This document shows positions 1-8,068 of a stretch of 53,538 nt of DNA, piece by piece. Where the stretch lies: positions 1 to 53,538 of the forward strand of contig URYY01000001.1 in NCBI GenBank assembly GCA_900552245.1, read 5' to 3'. The position numbers and the translations under genes were made by a program. Origin of the DNA: an uncultured Opitutales bacterium (lineage in GTDB: Bacteria > Verrucomicrobiota > Verrucomicrobiia > Opitutales > Intestinicryptomonadaceae). Below the pieces are notes generated by a model. The model was not told the DNA's origin, did not search any database, and saw nothing but the letters and a program-made list of their open reading frames with translations. Each line of letters begins with the position of its first letter. Within the stretch, counting starts at the first letter, position 1.

Positions 1-213
1 ATTTTTCCAATCCGGCTGAGCGACAATTCCAACCTTGTATCCCGCATTTAAAAGAGTGCGCGCAATGACGACGGGGCCGAAACTCGGGTGATCCACGTAG
101 GCATCTCCGGTGACTACGAGTATATCTATCTGGCTCCAGCCGCGGGCGCGCATCTCGGCAAGAGTCATTGGCACAAACTTTGTGAGGTAGCCGTTTTTCA
201 TTCTCACAGACAT
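1..213 (-). CDS. YgiQ family radical SAM protein, N-terminal fragment
   Basis: Reading leftward from the ATG at 213-211 gives 71 codons open to the window edge. The translation contains FVPMTLAEMRARGW, then DILVVTGDAYVDHPSFG, then GYKVGIVAQPDW. This is the characteristic amino terminus of YgiQ-type (UPF0313) radical SAM proteins, which have a cobalamin-binding-like N-terminal region before the Fe-S domain. The cysteine cluster lies outside the window, so radical SAM activity is inferred from the family. An in-frame ATG at 201-199 is an alternative start. No clear ribosome-binding site is seen. The gene is cut by the window edge, not demonstrably truncated in the genome. Confidence 0.85.
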   Translation of the reverse strand, partial: MSVRMKNGYLTKFVPMTLAEMRARGWSQIDILVVTGDAYVDHPSFGPVVIARTLLNAGYKVGIVAQPDWKN

Positions 214-614
214 AATTAAAGCTATCTAAAAAAAATCAAGTTCCAAGACCTTGCATGTTTGATTTTAGCTTTGCTCCGTCGCGGTAATTTTTGGAAGGTA
301 TCGCAATTTTTTACATCGCATTTGGCTACTTAAGCCCTTCTTGCAAGGTGCAGGAGTAAATAAACTTCCAAACTTTTTTTCGCAATATTTTATAGATTTT
401 AAATTAAAAAGATACGAACTAGCGAACCTTGGGCAAGGCGCATAAATAACTAGGCCTACTTCGGAAATTAGCTTGTAAAATTCTTCTAAAGGCGAAAAGT
501 TCCAAGTTTCTAAAGTAGCAAATACAAATTAAAAAATTGCATATTCTTTAGTTTTTTATTCTAAATGACGAAGACTAATATTGATAAAAAACAAATTTAG
601 CCATATTTTAAAAT
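214..614. other. AT-rich intergenic region without a recognised gene
   Basis: About 400 bases separate the divergent YgiQ-like and TIGR03790-type genes. The stretch is AT-rich with stops in all frames. I see no RNA fold, repeat or clear promoter. Both flanking genes must be transcribed outward from here, so promoters are expected but I cannot place them with confidence. Confidence 0.6.
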
Positions 615-2228
615 ATGAAGTTTAAAACAGCCCTTCTATTTTTATTTTTCTGCGCCGAACTTTGCGCATACACGCCAGAAAACGTATTTGTAATAGCAAA
701 TTCCACTTCTAAAAAATCGATGGAACTTGCAGAAACCTATTGCCGGAAGCGAAATATTCCGAGCGAAAATATAATCGCTTTAAACCTTAAAGAAGCCCCC
801 GACATCACTCGAGAGCTCTACGAGCGGCAAATAGCAATTCCCGTTTATGAGGCCCTAAAAAAATCCGGAAAAATTAGCGCCTTAAACGGCACAAATATTC
901 CAAAGGAGGCGCTCGTTACGCAAAGCCAAGTTGAGGCCATAACAATCTGCAAGGGCGTTCCATTCATAATTCGCCCGGAAATTGCGGAGATGAAAGGCGA
1001 AAAGAAAAACTACATAAAAAACGACGCGGCTTCCGTCGATAGCGAACTAGCAATGCTCTTGCAAGGCTCGTATCAGCTAAACGGATTTAGAAAAAACCCG
1101 GCTGCCGGAATGGAGCTAAGCATGGATATGGCAAAAATTCTAAAGCTAATCCCGATAGGGCGCCTCGACGGCCACACTTACGAAGCCGCAAAATCAGTAC
1201 TCGAAAGCGCCCTTGAAGCCGAAAAAAAAGGCCTGCGCGGAAGAGCCTACATAGATAAATCAAAGAAATACAAGGAGGGCGACCTTCGCCTAGAAAAAAC
1301 CGCCGAGGAACTCAAAGCCCAAGGCTTTGACATCTCTATAGACGGAAATCCCGCCTGCATGAGCTACACGCAGAGATTTGACGCCCCTATATTCTACTTT
1401 GGCTGGTACACATTCGCGCCAATTGCGTACTTTAAAAGCAAGGATATGCTATTTGCAAGCGGCGCAAGCGCCCAGCATATATATTCGTGGTCAGCCACAA
1501 ACCTCACAAACACAAAGGCTACTTGGACTCCAAACTTGGTCTCGCACAGGGCAGCCGTTTCTTTCGGCTACGTTTACGAGCCCTTTTTGCCCCTTACCCA
1601 CAACTCGGCCATATATGTTAAAAGCCTCTTTCAGGGAAATTGCGCTGGAATAGCAATCTTGGCCTCGCAAATGGGTTTAAGCTGGCAGAATATAGCCATA
1701 GCAGACCCACTCTTTGAGCCGCTAAAGCACGATTTAAACGCGCAACTAAAAGATATTGAAAGCGGGCTAGGCGACGAACTTTCGCAGTACGCCGCAATAA
1801 GAAAGATGAACTTGTTAGCCGAAGCCTCCGGCAAGCAAAAGGCGGTGGAATTTGGAAAAGCTCTAAGCGAAAAACTCCCATCTAAGTTTGCGTTAAATTG
1901 GAAGATTTCCCAATTCTTGTCGGACTTAAATGAGCTAGATAAGGCAATTGAGTTTGCAAAAAAATCGCTTTTGGAAACTCCTAGAGCTTTCCAAAACTAC
2001 GGGCTAATATTTGAAATTTGCGCATTTTTAGAGGCTAAAGACAAGAACTTTGACTCGGCAAGCATATACGAAGAAATGCTCGATAGCGCATTTAAAGATA
2101 AAAACGACGACTTTCTGAAAGTCGCCCTGCCCTACGCGTTAAAGAGGGCAAAATTTGCCGCTAAAAAGCGAGAAAAATACGAGGGCAAGCTAAATGAGCT
2201 CCTTCCTCCAAAACCTGCAAAAAAGTAA
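615..2228 (+). CDS. TIGR03790 family exported protein
   Basis: A 537-residue protein with an N-terminal signal peptide (charged start, hydrophobic core to about residue 18, cleavage near LCA-YTP). The first half carries the pattern of the TIGR03790 family: VFVIANSTSKKSMELAETY, the RNIPSENIIAL segment, and DITRELYERQIAIPVYEAL. The biochemical role of this family is unknown; it occurs in bacteria with elaborate envelopes. Residues after about 375 look alpha-helical and TPR-like (short helix pairs around LNWKISQFLSDLNELDKAIEF), which could be a protein-binding tail; that is inference. It stands alone between two intergenic gaps. Family assignment is fairly firm, function is not known. Confidence 0.75.
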   Translation: MKFKTALLFLFFCAELCAYTPENVFVIANSTSKKSMELAETYCRKRNIPSENIIALNLKEAPDITRELYERQIAIPVYEALKKSGKISALNGTNIPKEALVTQSQVEAITICKGVPFIIRPEIAEMKGEKKNYIKNDAASVDSELAMLLQGSYQLNGFRKNPAAGMELSMDMAKILKLIPIGRLDGHTYEAAKSVLESALEAEKKGLRGRAYIDKSKKYKEGDLRLEKTAEELKAQGFDISIDGNPACMSYTQRFDAPIFYFGWYTFAPIAYFKSKDMLFASGASAQHIYSWSATNLTNTKATWTPNLVSHRAAVSFGYVYEPFLPLTHNSAIYVKSLFQGNCAGIAILASQMGLSWQNIAIADPLFEPLKHDLNAQLKDIESGLGDELSQYAAIRKMNLLAEASGKQKAVEFGKALSEKLPSKFALNWKISQFLSDLNELDKAIEFAKKSLLETPRAFQNYGLIFEICAFLEAKDKNFDSASIYEEMLDSAFKDKNDDFLKVALPYALKRAKFAAKKREKYEGKLNELLPPKPAKK

Positions 2229-2297
2229 AAAATTCTTTTTATAATTATAGACTTATAACTTTGCATTCACATAAAAGTCAAACGGCAAAGGCAAGTT

Positions 2298-2323
2298 AAA
2301 AAATGAACGATTGTTCATTTTTT
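2298..2323. promoter_or_regulatory. Palindromic operator-like site 1 upstream of the cyclase gene
   Basis: A perfect inverted repeat with 11-bp arms (AAAAAATGAAC and GTTCATTTTTT) around a 4-bp spacer GATT. The inner TGAAC-N4-GTTCA pattern is typical of TetR-family operators. It sits just upstream of the best -35 match of the promoter. The TetR gene at 4404 is the likely binder; this is inferred from position and symmetry. Confidence 0.7.
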
Positions 2324-2325
2324 GC

Positions 2326-2353
2326 TTGACCTAAAAGTGAACGCTCGTTTACT
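2326..2353 (+). promoter_or_regulatory. Putative promoter of the cyclase-TetR operon
   Basis: TTGACC (2326-2331) followed after 16 bp by TTTACT (2348-2353), a four-of-six match to the -10 box. It would start transcription near 2360, some 25 bases before the ATG at 2386. The -35 lies between the two palindromes and the second palindrome covers the spacer and -10, which is the classic geometry for repression. Confidence 0.5.
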
Positions 2354-2356
2354 TTT
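2333..2356. promoter_or_regulatory. Palindromic operator-like site 2 upstream of the cyclase gene
   Basis: Inverted repeat AAAAGTGAAC-GCTC-GTTTACTTTT with 10-bp arms and a single mismatch, a near copy of site 1. Its centre is 34 bp from the centre of site 1, a little over three helical turns, so two dimers could bind on nearly the same DNA face. It overlaps the putative -10 box. Confidence 0.68.
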
Positions 2357-2385
2357 CCGGGCTTTAATTGAGAATTTGAAAAGTT

Positions 2386-4407
2386 ATGACAGACACCCGA
2401 AGCGAAGAGTTAAAATCCGATAAAAGCATAGCCAAACACCTCGATAAGGCTGTTGAATGGCTCTTGGACAAGCAGCAGGAAGGCGGTTTCTGGAATGCGG
2501 AAGTCGAGACAAACTGCTGCATGGAGGCCCAGTGGCTCATGGCAATTTACTTCTGCGGCATAGACCACCACAAAAAGCAGGGCGTCATAGATTACATACT
2601 GAATTGCCAGCGCGAAGACGGCGCGTGGGACGTCTATACCGACGCACCAAACGGAGATATAAATACGACGCTCGAATGCTACGTCGCACTGCGCCTTTCC
2701 GGATTTTCCAAAGACGGCGAGGTCCTCACAAAGGCGCGCGCATGGCTTTTAAAGAACAAGTGGCACAAGCACATAAGGGTGTTTACGAAGTACTGGCTTG
2801 CCCTTTTTGGAGAGTGGAAGTGGGAGCACACGCCGGATTTGCCGCCTGAAATCATATACTTTCCAAAGTGGTTTCCATTTAATATATACAACTTCTCGGC
2901 ATGGGCGAGAGCAAGCATGATGCCGCTTACGATAGTTTCGGCAATAAAGCCCGTCAAGGAATTGCCGCCAGAACTGCGCCTTGACGAACTCTATCCTGAA
3001 GGCAGAGAAGCGGTGGACTACAGGCTGTTAAGAGACGAAAAAATCTCAAAGGTATCTTGGAAAAAATTTTTCCTTACAAGCGACAGGCTATTGCACGTTT
3101 ACACGAAGCTTTCAAAAAATTCGCGCATACGAAAGCATGCGATGAAATCCGCGATGGAGTGGATACTTTCGCACCAAGACGACGACGGTTACTGGGGTGG
3201 AATCCAACCGCCTTGGATTTACGGAATAATTGCGATGCACATTTTGGGCTACTCAAAGAATCAAGTAAATATGGCAAGGGCCCTAAATGCCGTGGATTTG
3301 CACTGGAGCGAAAAAACTCCAAAGGGAATACGCATAAAGGCCAGCGAAAGCCCCGTGTGGGACACCATGCTATCGGTAAACGCCCTCTTGGAAGCGGGGC
3401 TTACGCCGAGTTGCAAGAAGCTTTCAAATGCGGTGGATTACCTTTTAAATATGGAAAACCGCCACTATGGCGACTGGTCGAATCTAGTCGGCAGGAAAGT
3501 TGAACCAAGCGGTTGGTCATTCCAGCGCTCCAATGTGTATTATCCGGATATAGACGACACTGCGGTTGCGATGCTTGCGCTTAAAAAATTTAAGCGTCTA
3601 CTACCCTCCTACGATCAGAGGGCTGCGAGGATAGATGCGGCCTTGAGGCGCGCGGCAAATTGGATAATTGCAATGCAATCTAAAAACGGAGCGTGGGCTG
3701 CATTTGACAGAGACAACACAAAGGCCATAATCACAAAGCTGCCATTTTGCGATTTTGGAGAGGTGCTGGACCCTCCGAGTAGCGACGTGACAGCGCACGT
3801 AATAGAAGCCCTCGTAAATTGCGGCTACGACCGCAAGCACCCCGTCTTGCAACGCGCTTTGGAATTCCTCTACAAAGAGCAAGAGAGCGACGGCTCATGG
3901 TTTGGGCGCTGGGGCATAAACTACATTTACGGCACTTGGTGCGTGCTAACGGCTCTGGCGGCCGCCGGCGACACAAAGCAAGACGAACACATAAAGCGCG
4001 CGCTAAACTGGATTTACTCGCGCCAAAACCGCGACGGCGGCTGGGGCGAGAGTGCGGCAAGCTACATGGCGCCCCTATCCGCCGGCGAGGACGCAAAATC
4101 CACGGCTTCTCAAACCGCGTGGGCTCTAATTGCGCTTTTAAATTTTGAAGACAAGTTAAATCCGGCAATAAAAAGGGGCATAGAATTTCTAAAGTCAACG
4201 CAACTTGAGGACGGCTCATGGTATGAAAATGAATTTACCGGAACAGGTTTTCCGGGCTACGGGCTAGGGGCAAAAGTCGATTTGCGCGCGGGCAAGCCTC
4301 TGCCCCAGGGCAAGGAGCTCTCAAGGGGCTTTATGCTGCGCTACGGCTATTACTGCCAGTACTTCCCCATAGTTGCGCTAAGCCTTGCAAAGAAGACTCA
4401 AGCATGA
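2386..4407 (+). CDS. shc: Squalene-hopene cyclase
   Basis: A 673-residue class II triterpene cyclase that protonates squalene and folds it into hopene, at the inner membrane. The catalytic DxDDTA motif is present as DIDDTA at residues 388-393, with D390 as the expected proton donor. QW repeats are visible along the chain: KQQEGGFW near the start, HQDDDGYW, MQSKNGAW, EQESDGSW, RQNRDGGW and TQLEDGSW near the end. The C-terminal GTGFPGYG and RYGYYCQYFP segments also fit the family. Length is normal. No squalene synthase or hopanoid-tailoring gene lies next to it; its only partner is the TetR gene, whose start overlaps its stop (ATGA). Two palindromes upstream suggest that the regulator controls both genes. 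Confidence 0.93.
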   Translation: MTDTRSEELKSDKSIAKHLDKAVEWLLDKQQEGGFWNAEVETNCCMEAQWLMAIYFCGIDHHKKQGVIDYILNCQREDGAWDVYTDAPNGDINTTLECYVALRLSGFSKDGEVLTKARAWLLKNKWHKHIRVFTKYWLALFGEWKWEHTPDLPPEIIYFPKWFPFNIYNFSAWARASMMPLTIVSAIKPVKELPPELRLDELYPEGREAVDYRLLRDEKISKVSWKKFFLTSDRLLHVYTKLSKNSRIRKHAMKSAMEWILSHQDDDGYWGGIQPPWIYGIIAMHILGYSKNQVNMARALNAVDLHWSEKTPKGIRIKASESPVWDTMLSVNALLEAGLTPSCKKLSNAVDYLLNMENRHYGDWSNLVGRKVEPSGWSFQRSNVYYPDIDDTAVAMLALKKFKRLLPSYDQRAARIDAALRRAANWIIAMQSKNGAWAAFDRDNTKAIITKLPFCDFGEVLDPPSSDVTAHVIEALVNCGYDRKHPVLQRALEFLYKEQESDGSWFGRWGINYIYGTWCVLTALAAAGDTKQDEHIKRALNWIYSRQNRDGGWGESAASYMAPLSAGEDAKSTASQTAWALIALLNFEDKLNPAIKRGIEFLKSTQLEDGSWYENEFTGTGFPGYGLGAKVDLRAGKPLPQGKELSRGFMLRYGYYCQYFPIVALSLAKKTQA

Positions 4408-4979
4408 AAAACGCAAAGGAGCTAATACTTGAGCACACCTTCATTTTGATGCTTGAAAGGGGTCTGGACGGAGTTTCCGTAAGCGGATTGCAGGAGGCTA
4501 CAGGGCTATCCCGCGGGCTCTTATACAGGTATTACAAGAATAAGGACGAGCTAATTTTGGAAGTGTGCAAGCGCTACTTCTTCGAGCGCTACTTTACTTT
4601 TGATGTAAACTTAAACGAAATATCGCTTGGCGACTTTATAAATCTTGCAGAGAAATCGGCAAAACAGCTCTTCAAATCTTTGGAGAATATTTCAGGCAAG
4701 AAGGTAAACATATTGCGCTACAATATGCTCTACGCAGATGTCTTGGATAGATTGCCCCAATTTAAGGACTACGCTGCAAGCGAAATTAAGAAGATGCGCA
4801 TTGTTTTAAAAAGCTCAATTAGCCGCGGAGAGATAAAAGATTTGCCGGTAGATTTTCTGGAAAACGTGCTCTTAGATATACTAGGCAGGGTCGCTTGCCT
4901 ATCAAGCGGCAACAATCCAAAAATCTCAGATATTTTTAAAGACAGCAAGCGCTTCTACAAGCTCATAAAAAAGGGCTAA
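4404..4979 (+). CDS. TetR family transcriptional regulator
   Basis: A 191-residue protein with a clear TetR N-terminal helix-turn-helix: the core runs through GLDGVSVSGLQEATGLSRGLLYRYY at about residues 20-44, with the typical LYxYYxNKDEL continuation. The C-terminal two-thirds is helical and would hold the ligand pocket; no ligand can be named. It overlaps the cyclase stop by 4 nt, so the two genes are translationally coupled. The paired TGAAC-N4-GTTCA palindromes ahead of the cyclase are the obvious target, giving a self-limiting circuit. That link is inference from position. Confidence 0.9.
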   Translation: MKNAKELILEHTFILMLERGLDGVSVSGLQEATGLSRGLLYRYYKNKDELILEVCKRYFFERYFTFDVNLNEISLGDFINLAEKSAKQLFKSLENISGKKVNILRYNMLYADVLDRLPQFKDYAASEIKKMRIVLKSSISRGEIKDLPVDFLENVLLDILGRVACLSSGNNPKISDIFKDSKRFYKLIKKG

Positions 4980-5096
4980 CATCAAATTATACCCGCTTAA
5001 AATCTATTTGTAAAAAATAAGTTAGCTAAGAGGCGCTTGTTTAGCTTTGCATGCGCACTTCAAGAAAGAATAATAAAACGGCAAGCAAAGAAAGAC

Positions 5097-5128
5097 AAAA
5101 AAGCTCCGCCCAAAAAGCAAGCGGAGCT
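5097..5128 (-). terminator. Intrinsic terminator of the ferredoxin gene
   Basis: On the minus strand an 8-bp perfect stem (AGCTCCGC paired with GCGGAGCT) is followed by a run of six T, about 20 bases after the ferredoxin stop codon. Confidence 0.75.
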
Positions 5129-5147
5129 CAAACAAAAAGTGATGTGA

Positions 5148-5381
5148 CTATTCTCCGTCGTCGCCGATAGCCTGAACGGGGCAGGAATCCATAGCTTCCT
5201 TAGCCGCATTTAACTCGGAGTCGTCAGCGGGCTGGTGCGAAACATAAGCGCAACCGGCGTCCTCATCGCGAGAGAAAACCTGAGATGCCGTTTCCTGACA
5301 TAGGCCGCAATCGATGCACTGTCTGTCAACATAGAACTTGCCCGGAACATTCTTTTCCGACTTGTCTGATTTGTCTGCCAT
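5148..5381 (-). CDS. Ferredoxin, single 4Fe-4S type
   Basis: A 77-residue acidic protein. CIDCGLC gives C22, C25 and C28, and SCPVQAIG gives C67, the four expected ligands of one [4Fe-4S] cluster. The second half lacks another CxxCxxC, so this is a one-cluster ferredoxin related to those with the C-x-D-C-x-L-C-x-E-T-A pattern. C44 is an extra cysteine not in the motif. It probably shuttles electrons in the cytoplasm; the partner is not indicated by neighbours. An AAAGGA ribosome-binding site precedes the ATG and a terminator follows, so it is a single-gene unit. Confidence 0.88.
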   Translation of the reverse strand: MADKSDKSEKNVPGKFYVDRQCIDCGLCQETASQVFSRDEDAGCAYVSHQPADDSELNAAKEAMDSCPVQAIGDDGE

Positions 5382-5499
5382 AATAGTAATCCTTTGAATT
5401 TTGATTAAAAAGTATGGATAGATGATTAGAAAATTTCAAGATTCCGTCAATAATAATGCGAGTAGGCCCAAATATTTTTTTTTGCAAAAATTTTAAATC

Positions 5500-5530
5500 T
5501 TGCAAAAAGCGAAACAAATTGAAGTATCTA
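5500..5530 (+). promoter_or_regulatory. Candidate promoter of rnpB
   Basis: TTGCAA (5500-5505) and TATCTA (5525-5530) with a long 19-bp spacer lie directly ahead of the expected RNA 5' end near 5535. The match is modest and the placement rests mainly on position. Confidence 0.3.
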
Positions 5531-5533
5531 AAA

Positions 5534-5904
5534 CTGTCGGGAGACGGGCGTTCGCTCTATTTTATGGAGAGGAAAGTCCGGACACCACAGAGCGGAATTC
5601 CGATTGAAAGGTCGGGGAGCCTAAAGGCTTACGGAAAGTGCCACAGAAAACAGACCGCCGCGCGAGCGGCAAGGGTGAAAAGGCGGGGTAAGAGCCCACC
5701 GCGGTTCGGAGCAATCCGGCCGGCACGGTAAACCCAATTCGGTGCAAGACAACATATAGAGACGAGTTGCTCGCTCGATGTCTCAGGGTGTGTCGCACTC
5801 CTTGCGGAGGGTTGCAATTTATTTGCAGCCAGATAAATGAACGCTATGGCGCGTACAAACGCGTGCGCGCCGAAACAGAATCCGGCTTACAGTTTCCCGA
5901 CGCG
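5534..5904 (+). ncRNA. rnpB: RNase P RNA, bacterial type A
   Basis: The catalytic RNA of RNase P, which matures tRNA 5' ends. Conserved elements are easily read in order: GAGGAAAGTCCGGAC near the 5' end (P4/CR-I), GTGCCACAGAAAACA, GGTAAGAGCCCACCG, CGGTAAACCC, then GATAAATGAACGC and ACAGAATCCGGCTTA (CR-V/P4) near the 3' end. The termini pair as P1: GTCGGGA at 5536-5542 with TCCCGAC at 5895-5901. A T run follows at once, so the end may double as a terminator. Exact ends are uncertain by a few bases. The protein subunit gene rnpA is also in this window, about 19 kb away. Confidence 0.95.
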
Positions 5905-5950
5905 TTTTTTAAATTGAAGTAGCTAGAAAAATTGTAGATTATAGAGGGCA

Positions 5951-6871
5951 ATGAAAAAATTTATATTGGCAATTTCAACACTTTGCGCCGGCTTTGCCTT
6001 GTGCGCGCAAGAGGCACCCCAACAGCAGGCAGTAGCGTGCCTGGGCAAGATTTCGGCGGGCGACACCATTGCGAGAGTCGCAGCCCCCTCTCCCATGGGG
6101 AATACCCCCATAATAACTAAGCTTTTTATAAAGACTGGCGACCAACTAAAAGCCGGCGATAAAATCGCTCAAATTTTTGGATACGAGAAGGCAAACGCAA
6201 GCTACGAAAGCGCAGTGGCGTCTTTAAATCTGCAAAAATCCGAAAGCGAGCTGAGGCTGCTTCGCCAAAAGATTGAGTTTGAAGAACTGGCGGGAACCTA
6301 CAATCAAAATTTGGAAGTTTTGCGCAAAGATCCGCCAAGGAGCGAGCGCGAGAAGCTGGAGTATGAGCAAAAGTCTATAGCCCGCAGATTGGAGCAGTCG
6401 AAGCGCATACTTGAAGCTATGCAGCAGAACGAAAAAAACATTATAGCTTCGGCGGAAGTCGCTACGCAGGAAGCGCTGAGAAGCCTCGACGAATTTACGG
6501 TCAAAGCCCCAATTTCCGGAGAGGTAATAGAAGTTAGCGCAAAGCTTGGGGAAGTTGTCACCGAAGCCGGCATATGCGAAATTGCCAATACCGACGAAAT
6601 GTTTGTGGAAGCCGAAGTTTATGTGAGCGACATAACTAAGGTGAAAGTCGGCGACATTGCAGAGTGTGCTCCTGAAGCTTTTGAATCCGAAATTCTAAAG
6701 GGAAAAGTGGTTGAGATATCGCCCTATGTTAAGAGCAACAGACTCTTTAGCCAAGACCCGAGCGAATATGCCGACAGAAAGGTGATACTCGTAAAAATAA
6801 AGCTCGACGAATCCGACAAGGTAAAGAATTTGATAGGCTCGCTTGTCAGAGTCAGGATTTTTGTGAAGTAA
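5951..6871 (+). CDS. HlyD/DevB-type periplasmic adaptor of an ABC exporter
   Basis: A 306-residue exported protein: signal peptide to about residue 19 (ALCA-QEA), then a biotinyl-lipoyl half (IKTGDQLKAGDKIAQI), a long heptad-rich coiled-coil hairpin from about residue 75 to 175, a second lipoyl half (VKAPISGEVIEVSAKLGEVV) and a beta-barrel region. This is the membrane-fusion architecture that bridges an inner-membrane transporter to an outer-membrane channel. The next gene, 9 nt downstream, is a DevC-like permease, so the pair matches the DevB-DevC exporter type known from cyanobacteria, where it exports glycolipids. The cargo here is unknown. No ATPase or TolC gene adjoins it. Confidence 0.82.
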   Translation: MKKFILAISTLCAGFALCAQEAPQQQAVACLGKISAGDTIARVAAPSPMGNTPIITKLFIKTGDQLKAGDKIAQIFGYEKANASYESAVASLNLQKSESELRLLRQKIEFEELAGTYNQNLEVLRKDPPRSEREKLEYEQKSIARRLEQSKRILEAMQQNEKNIIASAEVATQEALRSLDEFTVKAPISGEVIEVSAKLGEVVTEAGICEIANTDEMFVEAEVYVSDITKVKVGDIAECAPEAFESEILKGKVVEISPYVKSNRLFSQDPSEYADRKVILVKIKLDESDKVKNLIGSLVRVRIFVK

Positions 6872-6880
6872 AACTTTGCG

Positions 6881-8068
6881 ATGAATTTTTTTGTAAGACT
6901 CTACGAAAAAATTATCCCGCTTGGGATTCCGCTGTCGTGGCTGCAGCTCACAGGCGAGCGCAAGCGCTTTTACGCGGCGCTTGCGGGAATTACCTTTGCG
7001 GTAGCGATGATGCTTTTTCAGATGGGCCTGAGGGCCGCTCTATTTAAGCAGGTGATAGCGCCCATATCGCTTTTGAATGCGGATTTAATTATAGTTGGGC
7101 CGAACTACGAATACTTTGGAGTTGGCAGAGGCTTTCCTGAGGTACGCCTGCACCAGGCCTACGCGCTAAAGGACTTGGATTACGCAACCCCGCTAAAGCT
7201 CGGCACTATGTCATTTAAGAATGTGGATAACGGCAGAGAGCGCGATATCTTTGCAATAGCCTACGACCCATCTAAAAAGGTATTTTTAACAGACGATATA
7301 AATGCGGGCTCAAACGCGCTAAAAAAGGAGGGCTCCATTCTTTTTGACAAACTCTCTCGCGAGCAATACGGCGAAGTTGCAAAAGCATTTGCAAAGAATC
7401 CGCATTTAAAGACGGAGCTCGGCGGAAAGCGCGCAAGCATAGAGGGCTTGATTGAGATAGGCCCGACATTCGCAGCCGACGGAAACGTGCTTATGAGCAT
7501 TCCAACGCTCGATTCCATCTGGCAGGGAACACCGCAGGGAGTTGTGAATGTGGGAGTGCTGAAGCTCAAAGAAGGGGCGAATGTGGGAAATTGCCTTAAA
7601 AACCTCAAGGAAATTTTGCCCGACGATGTGTCTGTGATGACCAAGGAAAAATTTATTGAAAACGAAAAGCAATACTGGGCAAATCGCACGCCTATAGGCT
7701 TTGTCATAAGCGCCTCAATGGCGGTTGCAATTTTTGTGGGCGCTATAATAGTTTATCAGATTTTGTACACCGACGTCACCGACCACCTTCCAGAATACGC
7801 AACGCTAAAGGCTATAGGTTTTGACGATAAGTTCTTTATTTGGGTGATAATTCAGGAGTCGCTGATATTGTCTATACTTGGCTTCATACCGGGAACGGCG
7901 ATAGCCGCCCTGCTTTATTACGCAACGCGAGTAATTGCAAATATGCCCACCTACCTAACCTTCACAAACCTTGCCATAGTATTTCTACTTACATTATTTA
8001 TGTGCTCCATCGCGGGGCTTCTTGCCACAAGAAGGCTCAGAATGGCAAACCCCGCCGACATATTCTGA
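6881..8068 (+). CDS. DevC-type FtsX-like ABC transporter permease
   Basis: A 395-residue inner-membrane protein. It starts with the IPLSWLQLTGERKRFYAALAG segment of DevC proteins followed by the first membrane helix. A large periplasmic domain then spans roughly residues 65-275, and three C-terminal helices form an FtsX domain with TDHLPEYATLKAIGF and the closing RRLRMANPADIF. It belongs with the adaptor just upstream. The family needs a DevA-like ATPase, which is not among the neighbours: the next gene is mnmA, which overlaps the stop codon as TGATG. The permease therefore probably uses an ATPase encoded elsewhere. Confidence 0.85.
   Translation: MNFFVRLYEKIIPLGIPLSWLQLTGERKRFYAALAGITFAVAMMLFQMGLRAALFKQVIAPISLLNADLIIVGPNYEYFGVGRGFPEVRLHQAYALKDLDYATPLKLGTMSFKNVDNGRERDIFAIAYDPSKKVFLTDDINAGSNALKKEGSILFDKLSREQYGEVAKAFAKNPHLKTELGGKRASIEGLIEIGPTFAADGNVLMSIPTLDSIWQGTPQGVVNVGVLKLKEGANVGNCLKNLKEILPDDVSVMTKEKFIENEKQYWANRTPIGFVISASMAVAIFVGAIIVYQILYTDVTDHLPEYATLKAIGFDDKFFIWVIIQESLILSILGFIPGTAIAALLYYATRVIANMPTYLTFTNLAIVFLLTLFMCSIAGLLATRRLRMANPADIF

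Noticed and set aside
3731..4219. A 162-codon antisense frame in the cyclase gene
   Set aside because: It is Arg- and Pro-rich with no family features, as expected from the complement of a real coding sequence.
5456..5731. A 91-codon open frame and opposing frames over the 5530-5900 region
   Set aside because: The DNA is the RNase P RNA gene; its conserved elements explain it fully and the frames have no recognisable protein features.
7840..8067. Extended upstream frame of mnmA
   Set aside because: It lies inside the DevC gene in another frame, and the canonical MnmA start is the ATG at 8068.
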